From Planctomycetia bacterium (GTDB lineage Bacteria; Planctomycetota; Planctomycetia; Pirellulales; Thermoguttaceae), in NCBI GenBank assembly GCA_030527205.1, contig JAUNBG010000024.1, forward strand, positions 1 to 55,364: 55,364 nucleotides of DNA, given 5' to 3'. How positions within the stretch are numbered: the stretch's first letter is position 1; each line of letters starts with the position of its first letter. Of this stretch, positions 1 through 9,233 are shown piece after piece. Below the pieces are notes generated by a model that worked only from the letters and a program-made list of their open reading frames with translations, made no database searches and had not been told where the DNA came from. The translations under genes and the position numbers were made by a program.

Positions 1-216
1 TTCGTCAATGTCTTCATCGTCTTCGTCGTCCCATTCGTCATCGTCTTCGTCGTCATCAAAATTGTTGCCATTATCTTCATCGTCATGTTTTGCAGGTTTT
101 GCATATTTTGCATAACTATCTTGACAATCCAAAACGGCAACATTGTCCATGGAATCAGAAACAAAGGGATTTCGACCAAAATCGGTTACGAAATTTTTGG
201 TAATGTTGGTTCTCAT
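1..216 (-). CDS. Acidic hypothetical protein, C-terminus cut by window edge
   Basis: An open frame runs from an ATG at 216 off the left edge, giving the first 72 residues. The start is supported by AAAGGA five bases upstream. Residues 1-45 are ordinary and include a short YAKYAKPAKH stretch. From about residue 46 the chain becomes almost pure Asp/Glu, with a few Asn, Trp and Phe. No domain is recognised. Long acidic tails of this kind are common in small planctomycete proteins of unknown role and may bind basic partners or cations. That role is inference only. Confidence 0.6.
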   Translation of the reverse strand, partial: MRTNITKNFVTDFGRNPFVSDSMDNVAVLDCQDSYAKYAKPAKHDDEDNGNNFDDDEDDDEWDDEDDEDIDE

Positions 217-723
217 AATGATCCTTTTGCAATCAGATGCTTGAATGTATTGAACTTTTCGATCGTTTTTTTGCCAAAACAAAATCAAGCGCGAACGGTC
301 GCGTTTTTCGGTTAGCGCAGCTCTCCGTCAAACAAACGTTCGTTATCGCCATTCTCTTGTCTCGCAAGAACAATCGATTATCGAATTAAACTTTTGAAAT
401 TTACACTAAAGAAAAAACAGGGGGCAATAACAGGAAAAAACGTCATATCAGGACGCATTATACTACTGAAATCAGGAATGTAAAATACTTTTTTGAGCAT
501 TTTTTTATTTTTATAAAAATTTTGATCGAATCAAACAAAATCAAAATAACATTTATCCGAAAGGCATAACTTTTCAACAACTTTATCGACGCCAAACGCC
601 CGATTGTTGACAAACTCAACGATCCCGGTTTTCAACAGATTTAAATATAACCAGCAAAGGAACCTCTTGCAATCTGTATTTCACAAAAAATATGCCGAAA
701 GATTGCCTTCAACGAAAACCGGA
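217..723. other. Intergenic region, no gene seen
   Basis: About 500 AT-rich bases lie between the acidic protein start and the scpB stop. The only structure recognised is a family B repeat near 596-650. Short open frames here have no ribosome binding site or protein-like composition. Confidence 0.5.
596..650 (+). repeat. Family B dispersed repeat, copy 1
   Basis: The block contains AACGATCCCGGTTTTCAACA followed by a TTTAAATATAA end, matching the 3' part of the other family B copies (24450, 32085, 54889). It points at the 3' end of scpB, so this copy is not in a promoter position. Confidence 0.5.
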
Positions 724-1281
724 TCAGGAAAGGCTTTTGGCCTTTTTTTGCGGCAATTCATTTATATTAACAAGTCCAAAAACCTGCAAAAAATGTTTGG
801 TCGTTCCATAAAGAAATGGCCGTCCTAACTCTTCGGATCGTCCTGTTATTTGAATCAAGTCTTGATCCATTAACTGCCGCAATATATCTCCGCATTGAAC
901 GCCTCGAGTTCGTTCTATTGTAACACGAAGAACCGGTTGTTGATAGGCAATGATTGCTAAAGTTTCCATTGCTGCATTGGTCAATCGAACTTCAACAGGA
1001 ACTTCTTGAAGTCGAAACAACCAAGGAGCAAACTCCGGACAGGTTCGCAATTGATAACCGCCTGCAACTTCAACAACAGCAAAAGCGCAGTTGTCCCGTT
1101 CATAACGTTGATTCAACTCTTGTATTAGTCGCCGAACTCTGGTTCCGTCTGTTATCTCGGTTAATTGAGATAAACGTCGACTCGACGCTGGCTCTTTCAT
1201 TAAAAATAACGCCGCTTCCAATTTTGTCAATTCAGACAAACCGTCTTGCTTCTCTACATTCATGTCCGCTGTTTCATACAA
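724..1281 (-). CDS. scpB: Segregation and condensation protein ScpB
   Basis: This 185-residue protein is the winged-helix kleisin partner ScpB of the SMC-ScpAB condensin, which organises and segregates the nucleoid. Family hallmarks are an N-terminal helix with KLEAALFL, the VEVAGGYQLRT strand pair near residues 70-80, LTNAAMETLAIIAYQQPV near 100-117, RGV then DILRQLMDQDLI, and GRPFLYGTTKHFLQVFGL near the C-terminus. Length is normal for the family. ScpA is not adjacent in this window. No clear ribosome binding site precedes either ATG (1281 or 1263), so the exact start is uncertain by six residues. Confidence 0.95.
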   Translation of the reverse strand: MYETADMNVEKQDGLSELTKLEAALFLMKEPASSRRLSQLTEITDGTRVRRLIQELNQRYERDNCAFAVVEVAGGYQLRTCPEFAPWLFRLQEVPVEVRLTNAAMETLAIIAYQQPVLRVTIERTRGVQCGDILRQLMDQDLIQITGRSEELGRPFLYGTTKHFLQVFGLVNINELPQKKAKSLS

Positions 1282-1354
1282 TGGAACTCTATCGGTTAAA
1301 AAAAGAAAAAAACAGATTCTTTTTGCTAAAAATTTTCAAATTTTAAAAAATTTT

Positions 1355-2206
1355 CTATTTATTATTTTGCCAGGATTCAATAACTTGAACTATATTCATT
1401 AAGCATTTGGAATATTCTGTTTCGGTTGCTTCGAAAAATTGCGTAAACTCGCCGCGACTTTTGAATGGCATAACTTGACAAGAGAGGCGCCAAAACTCTC
1501 CATTTTGACCCCAGCGCTCTTTTTTGATATTGAAAGCTCCAAGTTTTTGAAGCTTTTGTTCCCAATCTTCGATATTCATTTCGAGCGAAACCGCTTCGTC
1601 GTTTACCAATTCTGCCCAACTTTTATTTTCTGTATAATCATTATATTTTAACGAGGAATCGAAAGAAGATTGCGTCCTTATATTTTCATTTCTGTCAACA
1701 AAACCGTCTTGATTATCAATTGTTGTCAATTTATTGATAAAAGCAACCGGGCTATTTTTTGACAATTCAGAATTATTGGAAGAATCAATTAAAACAAAAT
1801 CAGTCGGAACTGCCTGAGATGAATTTTGCGAAATGTCAATCGGAATCTGATTTGTCGAATATTCTTTTTTCGTTAAGGATTCCTTTGATTCAACAGAACG
1901 ATTCGGTTGAACGACAATATCAATATCGGTCGAACTTGTTTTGGCTTCATTATTCAACAACAAGAGAGCAACCGTTTTTTCTTTGAAATGAGATATCTGA
2001 TCCCAAAAAATTGCGATTAAAGGAATTCCGATTAACGAAACAATTAAAATAAAATTTCTCAAAAATTCAATAAAAATATTTTTGTTGTTCTCAAAAAATT
2101 GACTTTCGTTTTGGCTTTTATGTAAACAGGAAACAGACTTTTCAACCGGTCGAATTCTTTTATTATTTTGATAAAAGGACCGCCTCTCGGAATTCATGAT
2201 CGACAT
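1355..2206 (-). CDS. Single-pass membrane protein of unknown function
   Basis: This 283-residue protein is not assigned to a named family. It has a basic cytoplasmic N-terminus (about 45 residues), one hydrophobic segment near residues 48-68 (FLRNFILIVSLIGIPLIAIF), a Ser/Asn/Asp-rich linker of about 120 residues, and a compact C-terminal domain (about 205-283) containing LGAFNIKKERWG and FWRLSCQVMPF. That conserved-looking end suggests an extracytoplasmic domain on a flexible stalk. AAAGGA lies about 10 bases before the ATG. It follows scpB's start on the same strand with a 73-bp gap, so the two could share a transcript reading toward scpB. Confidence 0.75.
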   Translation of the reverse strand: MSIMNSERRSFYQNNKRIRPVEKSVSCLHKSQNESQFFENNKNIFIEFLRNFILIVSLIGIPLIAIFWDQISHFKEKTVALLLLNNEAKTSSTDIDIVVQPNRSVESKESLTKKEYSTNQIPIDISQNSSQAVPTDFVLIDSSNNSELSKNSPVAFINKLTTIDNQDGFVDRNENIRTQSSFDSSLKYNDYTENKSWAELVNDEAVSLEMNIEDWEQKLQKLGAFNIKKERWGQNGEFWRLSCQVMPFKSRGEFTQFFEATETEYSKCLMNIVQVIESWQNNK

Positions 2207-2358
2207 AATGACGCCGTCCTTTCGTTAAATTTGATGAATAGAAATCCTGAGATTCCTCAACGAAACATTTTCCCATAACGTTTCAATCATTTTCGATCAT
2301 TTTGCCTATCAACATTTTTATTCAAAATCGAAAATTTCAAACAGTTTAGAGTAAAAAA

Positions 2359-2976
2359 TCATTCGGAATAACCAAGTTCGGCGGCTTGTTTAAGATCGAC
2401 TGTCTCATTCATACTGTCGCCTGTATATCCATAAACTTCGCCGCGACGTTGATACGGAAGCGGATTCTTGGGATCTATTTTTATACATTGCGAAAACTCG
2501 TCAATTGCGCCGTTCCATTCGCCTTGATAAATATAAAGACAGCCCAGAATATAATGAATGTCGAAAGATTTTGGATCATTTTTCAATGCTGCCAAAGAAT
2601 CTTCTTTAACTTTCTTACATAAATCATCTGCTTTTTTCGCCTCGTCTTCCGCAATCGGAATATCTTCTCGAATTATGGCTGCTTCCGCTAAATCATAATG
2701 ATCTTTGGCCTGAGCTAAACAAACAACGGCTCGACGATATAAGAGCTCTGTATTGTCGGGCGAAAGAAGAAGCGCTTCAGAAAAATATTCATTTGCAGAA
2801 TACCAATTCTTATCATTCATCGCCTTGTTCCCTTTTTCAAGCAAAAGATCAATCGGCGCCTGACCGTCTTTCTCTTGGGTCCGACAACCATTCAACGCGA
2901 ACAAAATGACGAGAATAAAACAAAATGCGGAAAATTTAACGCTCTTATAATAATATGGAAATAAACTTCGTTGCAT
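2359..2976 (-). CDS. TPR-repeat lipoprotein
   Basis: Starting at the ATG at 2976 gives a lipoprotein signal: a basic and aromatic n-region, a hydrophobic core FCFILVILFAL and the lipobox LNGC at residue 31. The mature part has tetratricopeptide-like helical pairs, for example WYSANEYFSEALLLSPDNTE, then DIHYILGCLYIYQGEWNGAIDEF with the typical PDNTELLYRRA and PKNPLPYQRRG spacings. It should be a membrane-anchored scaffold outside the cytoplasm, partner unknown. A longer reading from 3066 adds 30 residues before the signal peptide, which is less likely. Confidence 0.8.
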   Translation of the reverse strand: MQRSLFPYYYKSVKFSAFCFILVILFALNGCRTQEKDGQAPIDLLLEKGNKAMNDKNWYSANEYFSEALLLSPDNTELLYRRAVVCLAQAKDHYDLAEAAIIREDIPIAEDEAKKADDLCKKVKEDSLAALKNDPKSFDIHYILGCLYIYQGEWNGAIDEFSQCIKIDPKNPLPYQRRGEVYGYTGDSMNETVDLKQAAELGYSE

Positions 2977-3066
2977 GGAAATAAATCTCTTCAACAAATG
3001 ATGATTCAGTTTCTCGTTTTTGTCTTTTGTCGAATTCAATATGGGCAACAGGCCGCGCCCTTTCAT

Positions 3067-3469
3067 AATCCGACCTTTATTTTTAGACTTGCAAAACCAA
3101 TGATTCCTGTATTTTCAAAAGGATCAGGAAAAAACGCCTTCATTAATTTTGAGGATTGTAACGATATTTCCAACTGGCGTAAAGAGCGATTTTTTATTTT
3201 TTGAATAAAAGGATCTCTTTTTGTTTTGCTCTTGCCAAATCGCATTATTTTTTATAGAATTATTTGAATATAAATTGAAATCAGATCGAACGCCTTATTC
3301 AAGAAAAGAACGTTTGCTCAAATGAAAACTTCGCCCCGACAGGCTATCTCTGCCGTTTTCCCTAACGGAATTGTTGCTCCGATACAAAGCGTCGCCTCGT
3401 TGGCCGTTTCTGATTATAAAATGAGCCGCTTGAGATTGATTTTTTGTTTTTTTAATAATATTCTTTTTA
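3067..3469. other. Divergent intergenic region
   Basis: About 400 bases separate the TPR lipoprotein and trmL, which are read away from each other, so promoters for both should lie here. No confident promoter, operator or hairpin was found. A 60-codon minus-strand frame (3063-3245) is not protein-like. Confidence 0.4.
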
Positions 3470-3967
3470 TTGAAATCAATTTTTTGGATGAAAACCGCAA
3501 ATTCTTTGTTTCATGTCGTTTTATTTCAACCGGAAATTCCGGCAAATACAGGCGCTATTGGTCGAACTTGCGTCGGAATCGGAGCGAAACTCTGGCTCGT
3601 TCGTCCCTTCGCTTTCGAAATCAATGATCGGCATTTGAAGCGGGCCGGACTCGATTATTGGCCTTATCTCGATTGGGAAGCCGTCAACGATTGGAGTCAT
3701 TTGGAACAACGGGTTCATGAAACCGTTGATTCGCCGCGCTTTTGGTTTTTTACAAAAAAAGCGGAAAAAAATTATGATCAGATTGCTTTTCTGCCGAATG
3801 ACCTATTCGTTTACGGAACAGAATCAACCGGTTTGCCGCAGACGCTTCTGGATCAACATAGGTCAAACTGTTTAAAAATTCCAATGCGTCCGCAAATACG
3901 AAGCCTCAATCTTTCCGTAAGCGTCGGAATAACAATATTTGAGGCTCGACGTCAATTAGGTTTTTAA
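3470..3967 (+). CDS. trmL: tRNA (cytidine/uridine-34 2'-O)-methyltransferase TrmL
   Basis: This SPOUT-class methyltransferase of the TrmL/YibK family methylates the 2'-hydroxyl of the wobble base in tRNA-Leu isoacceptors using S-adenosylmethionine. The knot motifs are present: FQPEIPANTGAIGRTC near residues 20-35, FVYGTESTGLPQ near 117-128 and SLNLSVSVGI near 146-155. Length (165) fits the family after allowing for a short N-terminal extension. Compared with the family, the protein should begin just before FHVVLF, so the ATG at 3488 (M7) is a possible alternative. Neither ATG has a Shine-Dalgarno sequence. Confidence 0.92.
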   Translation: MKSIFWMKTANSLFHVVLFQPEIPANTGAIGRTCVGIGAKLWLVRPFAFEINDRHLKRAGLDYWPYLDWEAVNDWSHLEQRVHETVDSPRFWFFTKKAEKNYDQIAFLPNDLFVYGTESTGLPQTLLDQHRSNCLKIPMRPQIRSLNLSVSVGITIFEARRQLGF

Positions 3968-3984
3968 CTCGCCTTCAGACTGCT

Positions 3985-4073
3985 TAACAGGTTTCGTCCC
4001 TTTGATTTCCTCTCGTTTGTTTGAGGGGCTTGCGAACCCAACAATCCCGCATTTCCAAACGATTTGAATATAA
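3985..4073 (+). repeat. Family B dispersed repeat, copy 2, directly before umuC
   Basis: The block runs through GTTTGTTTGAGGGGCTTGCG and ends in CGATTTGAATATAA, eleven bases before the umuC ATG. If the TTTGAATATAA end carries promoter function, it would drive umuC as a nearly leaderless message. That function is inference. Confidence 0.5.
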
Positions 4074-4084
4074 GTTGAAAAAAC

Positions 4085-5410
4085 ATGAAAATAATCGGCC
4101 TTTTAGATTGCAACAGTTTTTTTGCGTCTTGCGAAAAAGTTTTTCATCCAGCCTGGCAAAATCGCCCTGTCATCGTTTTATCGAATAATGACGGTTGCGT
4201 TGTTGCGCGATCTCCTGAAGCAAAGCAATTGCAGATTCCAATGGGCGTTCCATTTTTTCAAATTCGCTCTTTTGCCGAAAGAAATCAAGTCGTCGTCTGT
4301 TCTGCGAATTTCTGTCTTTATGGCGATATGAGTCGACGCGTTATGCAAACGCTTCAACAATGGACTCCTGACATTCAAATTTATTCGATCGACGAATCTT
4401 TTTTTGATTTAACAGGTCGATTTATCAAAAAACCAAACGAAATTCTTCAATATTCGGCTTCTTTAGAAGAATCGTTATTAAAATTGGGCAAAGAAATCGT
4501 TCAAACCGTTCCGATGTGGACAGGAATTCCCGTTGCTATTGGAATCGGTCCCAATAAAACGTTAGCAAAAGTCGCTAATCATCTTGCCAAAAAAGGAAAT
4601 AATTCCGTTTGCTCGCTTTTGAATGAAGCCAAACGTCTTGAAATTTTGAAAAAAGTTGAAATTTCCGATATCTGGGGCGTCGGTCGACATCTGCTCCCCA
4701 AATTTCAACGGCTCGGTTTACGAACCGCTTTTGATTTATCGAACGTTGATCCGCTTTGGATGCGAAAAAATTTTTCCATTGTTCAAGAACAAATGGTTCG
4801 CGAATTACAGGGCGAATTTTGTTTTGATGACGTTAATGTTCCCGAAACTCATAAAAACATTCAAGTTTCTCGAACTTTCGGCGAATCTCTTGAAGATCTG
4901 AACGAACTCGAAAAAGCCGTTTCAACTTTTGCTGCCAAAGGAGCCGAAAAATTAAGAAGACAAAAAAGCGTAACGTCAGCCATTCAAATTCAACTCTATA
5001 CAAATTGGTTTCGAAAAGAACAAGATCAATATTATCCCGCTCGAGTTATTGGTCTTCCTTATCCAACCAGCAATACTTTCGAAATTGTTTCGCAAGCCTT
5101 GATCGCATTGCGTTCCATTTTTAAACCGAATCTGCAATATCGAAAAGCGGCGGTTATTCTATTAAATTTAATCGACGAAAAATTTGCTGCGGCACAAAAA
5201 ACGCTCTTCAACCTTGATCCAACAAAATCGCCAGAATCTCGCGAAAAAGAAAAACGTTTGATTAAGGCGATTGATCTTATTAATCAACAAACAGGATCCA
5301 ATCGCATTTTTCTTGCCTCTGAAGGAATTGATCCGCAATGGAAACCGAATGCTAACTATATTTCTCCCTGCTTTACAACGCGCTGGGAAGACATTCCTGT
5401 CGCTCAATAA
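4085..5410 (+). CDS. umuC: Y-family translesion DNA polymerase, UmuC type
   Basis: This 441-residue protein is a UmuC-family error-prone polymerase. Catalytic metal ligands are visible: D8 in LLDCNSFFASCE and D103/E104 in YSIDESFFDL. Other hallmarks are NNDGCVVARSPEAK (residues 34-47), the helix-hairpin-helix thumb region with VAIGIGPNKTLAKVANHLAKK and DIWGVGRHLLPKF, and the UmuC-specific C-terminal domain ending SPCFTTRWEDIPV. It copies damaged DNA as the polymerase subunit of a Pol V-like complex. No umuD or lexA gene is adjacent and no LexA operator was recognised, so its SOS control is unknown. It begins 117 bp after trmL. Confidence 0.95.
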   Translation: MKIIGLLDCNSFFASCEKVFHPAWQNRPVIVLSNNDGCVVARSPEAKQLQIPMGVPFFQIRSFAERNQVVVCSANFCLYGDMSRRVMQTLQQWTPDIQIYSIDESFFDLTGRFIKKPNEILQYSASLEESLLKLGKEIVQTVPMWTGIPVAIGIGPNKTLAKVANHLAKKGNNSVCSLLNEAKRLEILKKVEISDIWGVGRHLLPKFQRLGLRTAFDLSNVDPLWMRKNFSIVQEQMVRELQGEFCFDDVNVPETHKNIQVSRTFGESLEDLNELEKAVSTFAAKGAEKLRRQKSVTSAIQIQLYTNWFRKEQDQYYPARVIGLPYPTSNTFEIVSQALIALRSIFKPNLQYRKAAVILLNLIDEKFAAAQKTLFNLDPTKSPESREKEKRLIKAIDLINQQTGSNRIFLASEGIDPQWKPNANYISPCFTTRWEDIPVAQ

Positions 5411-5485
5411 ATAATCTTTCAAAAAATCAATAATGTAACAAAAACAGCAAATCTGCCAAACTATCAAATAATCAATGCGTTTAGC

Positions 5486-5501
5486 GATTCATTAATGAAT
5501 C
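5486..5501. other. Perfect 16-bp palindrome between convergent genes
   Basis: GATTCATTAATGAATC is a perfect palindrome between the 3' ends of umuC and the DUF1080 gene. It lacks the GC-rich stem and T-run of a terminator. It could be a dimeric protein site or chance in AT-rich DNA. Confidence 0.3.
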
Positions 5502-5533
5502 TGTCGAATAATGAACGAGTTTTCTAGAATTCA

Positions 5534-6226
5534 TTATTTTTTATATTCGGGAATTCGATTCAAAACGTCTTCGTTATCAATTTTAAGAATTCGAATATTA
5601 CGAAATTCAACTGGATCGCCATGCCCTAAAAAGCCAATGAAACCAGTCTTGTTATTCAAACCGGGATGTTCTGCGTCATGAATCGGTTTAGCCTCGGCGA
5701 CATCCGCATTAACAATCGTTTGACCGTTTACGATAACTTGAATTTTGGAACCATTCGCAATAATCGTTTCCTCATTCCATTCTCCGGTTGCTTTTAATGC
5801 GCCAGTCTTTGCTGGAACGACGCCATAAATTGATCCATGCTTTTGCCAATCGGCAGCGCCAGGATAATCGTCGTTGAGAATTTGAATTTCCATTCCGTAA
5901 TAAGCGGAGTCTTGACCTAATGGAGTTCGAATTCCGACGCCATTGTTGCCCTTAGGCGGAAGTTTAAATTCAAATCGAAAAACAAAATTGTCATATTCTT
6001 TTTGAGTCAACAGTTGGCCGCCTTTTTCGCAAACGAAATAACCTTCCTTGACCGGATAACCCTCAATATTTCCCTGCCAGATCAATTCGTCAAGCGGGCC
6101 GCCGTCAAAAAGAAGCTCAAAACCAAGCTTTTGTTCATCAACCGTTAAACGATTGCATTCTTCTCCTTGAACATTGGTTGTCATCGCCATCAACAAAACA
6201 ACAATTGTTAAAAATGCATTCTTCAT
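5534..6226 (-). CDS. Exported DUF1080 (3-keto-disaccharide hydrolase-like) protein
   Basis: This 230-residue protein has a Sec signal peptide (hydrophobic residues 5-18, cleavage near residue 21) followed by a single DUF1080 domain, a concanavalin-like fold very abundant in Planctomycetota. Typical motifs are LGFELLFDG, the YPVKEGYFVCE turn, LTQKEYDNFVFRFEFKLPPKGNNG, GIRTP, YGMEIQILND, and the end GFIGFLGHGDPVEFRNIRI. Some family members hydrolyse 3-keto-glycosides. Substrate here is unknown. AGGAG six bases before the ATG fixes the start. The neighbouring glycosidase-like gene upstream on the same strand suggests a shared theme of carbohydrate use. Confidence 0.93.
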   Translation of the reverse strand: MKNAFLTIVVLLMAMTTNVQGEECNRLTVDEQKLGFELLFDGGPLDELIWQGNIEGYPVKEGYFVCEKGGQLLTQKEYDNFVFRFEFKLPPKGNNGVGIRTPLGQDSAYYGMEIQILNDDYPGAADWQKHGSIYGVVPAKTGALKATGEWNEETIIANGSKIQVIVNGQTIVNADVAEAKPIHDAEHPGLNNKTGFIGFLGHGDPVEFRNIRILKIDNEDVLNRIPEYKK

Positions 6227-6272
6227 GAAATTCTCCTAAATTTCTCAGTTTTTGTTTTCGTCCTATTCAATA

Positions 6273-6378
6273 TTATCTTTTCAGACCCTTGCTGAAAATC
6301 GCTGAACTGGATGTTCGTAAGTCTGACAACAACAGACCGATTACAAAAAGGCAAAACCTGTCGTCCAAACCAAGTTCG
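6273..6378 (-). repeat. Family B dispersed repeat, copy 3 (minus orientation)
   Basis: Read on the minus strand it contains GGACGACAGGTTTTG, then GACTTACGAA and GCGATTTTCAGCAAGG. It shares these blocks with the copy at 38221-38318. It lies about 47 bp upstream of the DUF1080 start in the same orientation. Confidence 0.45.
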
Positions 6379-6516
6379 AGATAATCGCAGATTCCGAAAC
6401 AAATTTTGATCCGAAACGTTTAAAATATATTTTCCCGACTGTCGAAACAACCGTCTGACAAACAGCGAACAATGCGTCCGCGCTCAGGAAATTCTTTATG
6501 ATCAAAAAACGGCGAA

Positions 6517-9066
6517 CTATAATTTAAACAGAAACAATTCGTTGACCTCAATTGAAAATTGCTCGGACTTTGTATTGCCGCCAACGGAAATTCGTCGAAC
6601 TTTTTCCTGATCCAAACGATTGTTCGAGTCTGTTCCAAAGGCAATAAAGTCTTGAAAAGGGATTATGGCATAATGCCAATTATCATCGCAAGGAATAATG
6701 CTTTGCGGCGTAAACCAAGTTCCTGGCCTTTCGCCTTCTTCATAACAGAAAAGTCGGACTTCTCCCGTTTTATCCGCTTTGCCTTTTATCCGTAAAGCAA
6801 AGCCGTCATATTGCGACAAATCAACGTCCTCTGGGAGTTGATAGAAGGGATAAAACCAACGATCCCCTTCTGTAAAATCTCCCTTAACCCCCCATTTTGA
6901 TTCTTGATCCATTTCGTCTTTGGAAAGAAAAGTTAATTGGCAACAAGACGGTTGATTTCTAAGCCAATGATCCGTCTTTTCGATTTCCAATGGCTTTTGT
7001 AATTTTTCTAATTTTGCTAATTTTGTGAATTCAGTTTCCGTAATCTCTTTTGTAAAATGAAGCAAAATTCGATCTTGAGCGGAAATCAAAAGTTTCAACG
7101 GTTTAAAACTCGAAATTGACTGAATATCGAGTCGAATTTTAAAAGACGAAGAACTTCGAGGCGAAATTTGTATCGATTCAGGACAATCAAGAATAACGTC
7201 TTGCAGATTGGCCGAACAGGAAACAGGAATAGTTTTTGAATCATAAGAAAGATTCCAAGCCATTATTTCAAGAGAAATAGAAGCGTTAGTTGTCGGCAGA
7301 ATTTTGTAACCGTTTCGATTCGCTTCAACCTGATTCGAATCAAATTCATATCGCAAAACAATCGGCAAGGCTTTTCTTTTTTCAAAATTATTTTCCCGAA
7401 TTTCGGATTGTCGGGCTTCAGAACGTTCTTTTTGGATTTGACCAACAACAGAATTGTCATTCAACGAAAGTTCAAAATCGTCTGGAACCCAAATATATAG
7501 AAATCCGTCCGAGAAATCTATTTGATAATGGCCATTCCCGTTTGTCGACTCTTTCGAATCAATCGAGTTTTCCGCTTTCGTTAAAGTTTTCTCATTTTTT
7601 AAAAGTTTTTCAACCTCCCCGGTTATTCTTTCGACGCGTTTCGGCAAAAAAGGAAGCGTTATTCGAGCCCCTTTTTGGGGAATGGCTGAATAACAAACGA
7701 TTAAACGTTCGCCAGCTTCATTGGAAAAAACTCGCATTCGATCAAAAGTTGATTTCGAATGACTTAACGATTCGGGATCGTTGAACAATTCCGGATCGCC
7801 AATATATTTCCAATGGGATAGAACGCGAATCATTTGAACATAAGCGGCAAAAGATCGAAGCGGCGCATAATTTTTGTCTGTCATTCCAAAATTATTATCG
7901 TTCTCTTCATAAAAAGGATAAACAAAAGGAAAATAAGAATCAAATCCGCAAGCTTTCGCTTCAACGCCTTTCATAACAATATCAATTGCGCTTGCTTTAT
8001 CTTCGACGGAGTTAGGGCGATCCGTTCCTTTTTTCCAAGGCCGTCCGCATTCCGTAATCCAAACAGGTTTTCCTGACGAATTATTTTCTGTCAGCCAATT
8101 TTGAAACTTGAGGCAAATTCCTTCCATTTGCGGAGATTGGCAATAAGTATGAAAGCTGAAAATATCGCAATAATCCAAAAGTTCGGATTGCGCTGCCGTT
8201 TTCATCCATTGATCTTGAAACATCGCGATTGAACCGCCCAAAATCGGCGATTGCTCATTTTGCTGTTGAAAAAGATAAGAGATCGTTTTGAGAACGGAAA
8301 CATATTGATCTGCCGGAAGATTGCCGCCAAATTGAATGTCAGGTTCATTCCAGGCTTCAAAAGAGTTCCAACAATGTTTCCATTGTTTTTGAATTGATTT
8401 CCAGGAATCGAAAGTTTGAACCAAATTATGCGGATATTTTTCGACCTTTTTCATCCAGGAAGGGGCGTCATGAAATAACTCCAGAACAGGCATTTCATAG
8501 TTGGCGCAAACAAACCGCAATTGTTGATATTGTTTTGCCGCATCAAAATCAAATTTGCCCTGTTCGGGTTCAATATGATTCCAGGAAAGTCGTTCTCGAA
8601 GCGTTATGATTCCAACTTTTCGGGCAATTTTGATCAATTGTTCGCGAATTTCGTCTTCGGAAACAAGCCAGGAAAGAGCGCCGTCGATTGCAAAAAAAGA
8701 ATCCAGAGAATGAATATTCCGAAAAGATTGCGATTGAGAGTTGGGCGTTGACGTCTCTCCGCAATAATAAGGTTGAGAAAGAAGGCCAAATCTTTGATTT
8801 GTTTCAGGAAACTCCAATTCATAAAACCCTTGCGACAGTTTGAGCGTCAGCGACAATTTTCTTTCCGTTAAGTCGCCTTTTTCAGAAAAAAGAAGAGTCC
8901 CCTCCGAATCATAAAGATTAAAGTCAGGCAATAATGGTTTGGATTGATCGGTTTCAAAGATCAAAATATTGGCTTGATTTGACGTCAAATAAAATTGTTC
9001 CAAAGAAACCGGCGTCCATAACCCCGGCAAAATGATAAATGAACAAAATAGTCCCCAAATATTCAT
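6517..9066 (-). CDS. Exported TIM-barrel glycoside hydrolase-like protein with C-terminal carbohydrate-binding-like domain
   Basis: This is a large secreted protein of 849 residues. A hydrophobic signal occupies residues 1-18. A beta-rich N-terminal domain spans about 20-115. A (beta/alpha)8 domain spans about 120-410, with acid/base candidate E241 in SFEAWNEPD and nucleophile candidate E339 in VWITECGRPW, the spacing seen in clan GH-A (families 5/39-like). WNHIEPEQGKFDF (about 162-174) is another glycosidase hallmark. The last ~150 residues (QYDGFALRIKGKADKTGEVR, then HYAIIPFQDF) resemble the CIA30/carbohydrate-binding sandwich seen in other secreted hydrolases. GGGAG seven bases before the ATG supports the start. 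Substrate cannot be read from sequence. Confidence 0.85.
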   Translation of the reverse strand: MNIWGLFCSFIILPGLWTPVSLEQFYLTSNQANILIFETDQSKPLLPDFNLYDSEGTLLFSEKGDLTERKLSLTLKLSQGFYELEFPETNQRFGLLSQPYYCGETSTPNSQSQSFRNIHSLDSFFAIDGALSWLVSEDEIREQLIKIARKVGIITLRERLSWNHIEPEQGKFDFDAAKQYQQLRFVCANYEMPVLELFHDAPSWMKKVEKYPHNLVQTFDSWKSIQKQWKHCWNSFEAWNEPDIQFGGNLPADQYVSVLKTISYLFQQQNEQSPILGGSIAMFQDQWMKTAAQSELLDYCDIFSFHTYCQSPQMEGICLKFQNWLTENNSSGKPVWITECGRPWKKGTDRPNSVEDKASAIDIVMKGVEAKACGFDSYFPFVYPFYEENDNNFGMTDKNYAPLRSFAAYVQMIRVLSHWKYIGDPELFNDPESLSHSKSTFDRMRVFSNEAGERLIVCYSAIPQKGARITLPFLPKRVERITGEVEKLLKNEKTLTKAENSIDSKESTNGNGHYQIDFSDGFLYIWVPDDFELSLNDNSVVGQIQKERSEARQSEIRENNFEKRKALPIVLRYEFDSNQVEANRNGYKILPTTNASISLEIMAWNLSYDSKTIPVSCSANLQDVILDCPESIQISPRSSSSFKIRLDIQSISSFKPLKLLISAQDRILLHFTKEITETEFTKLAKLEKLQKPLEIEKTDHWLRNQPSCCQLTFLSKDEMDQESKWGVKGDFTEGDRWFYPFYQLPEDVDLSQYDGFALRIKGKADKTGEVRLFCYEEGERPGTWFTPQSIIPCDDNWHYAIIPFQDFIAFGTDSNNRLDQEKVRRISVGGNTKSEQFSIEVNELFLFKL

Positions 9067-9233
9067 GATCGTTCTCCCAATAATTGTTTACAGATTTCGA
9101 TTATTCCTTTCCATTATAAAAAGATATTTCTCAATATTCAATATCGTTGTCGCAATAAATGAAAAACGTCTGCAAACAAATCAACGGACTGAAAAACATG
9201 ATAAAAGTCTTTCCCGTTGGTTGCTTCAGTTTT

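Noticed and set aside
3063..3245. 60-codon minus-strand frame whose stop overlaps the alternative TPR start
   Set aside because: No ribosome binding site and no protein-like pattern. The ATGA overlap depends on the less likely TPR start.
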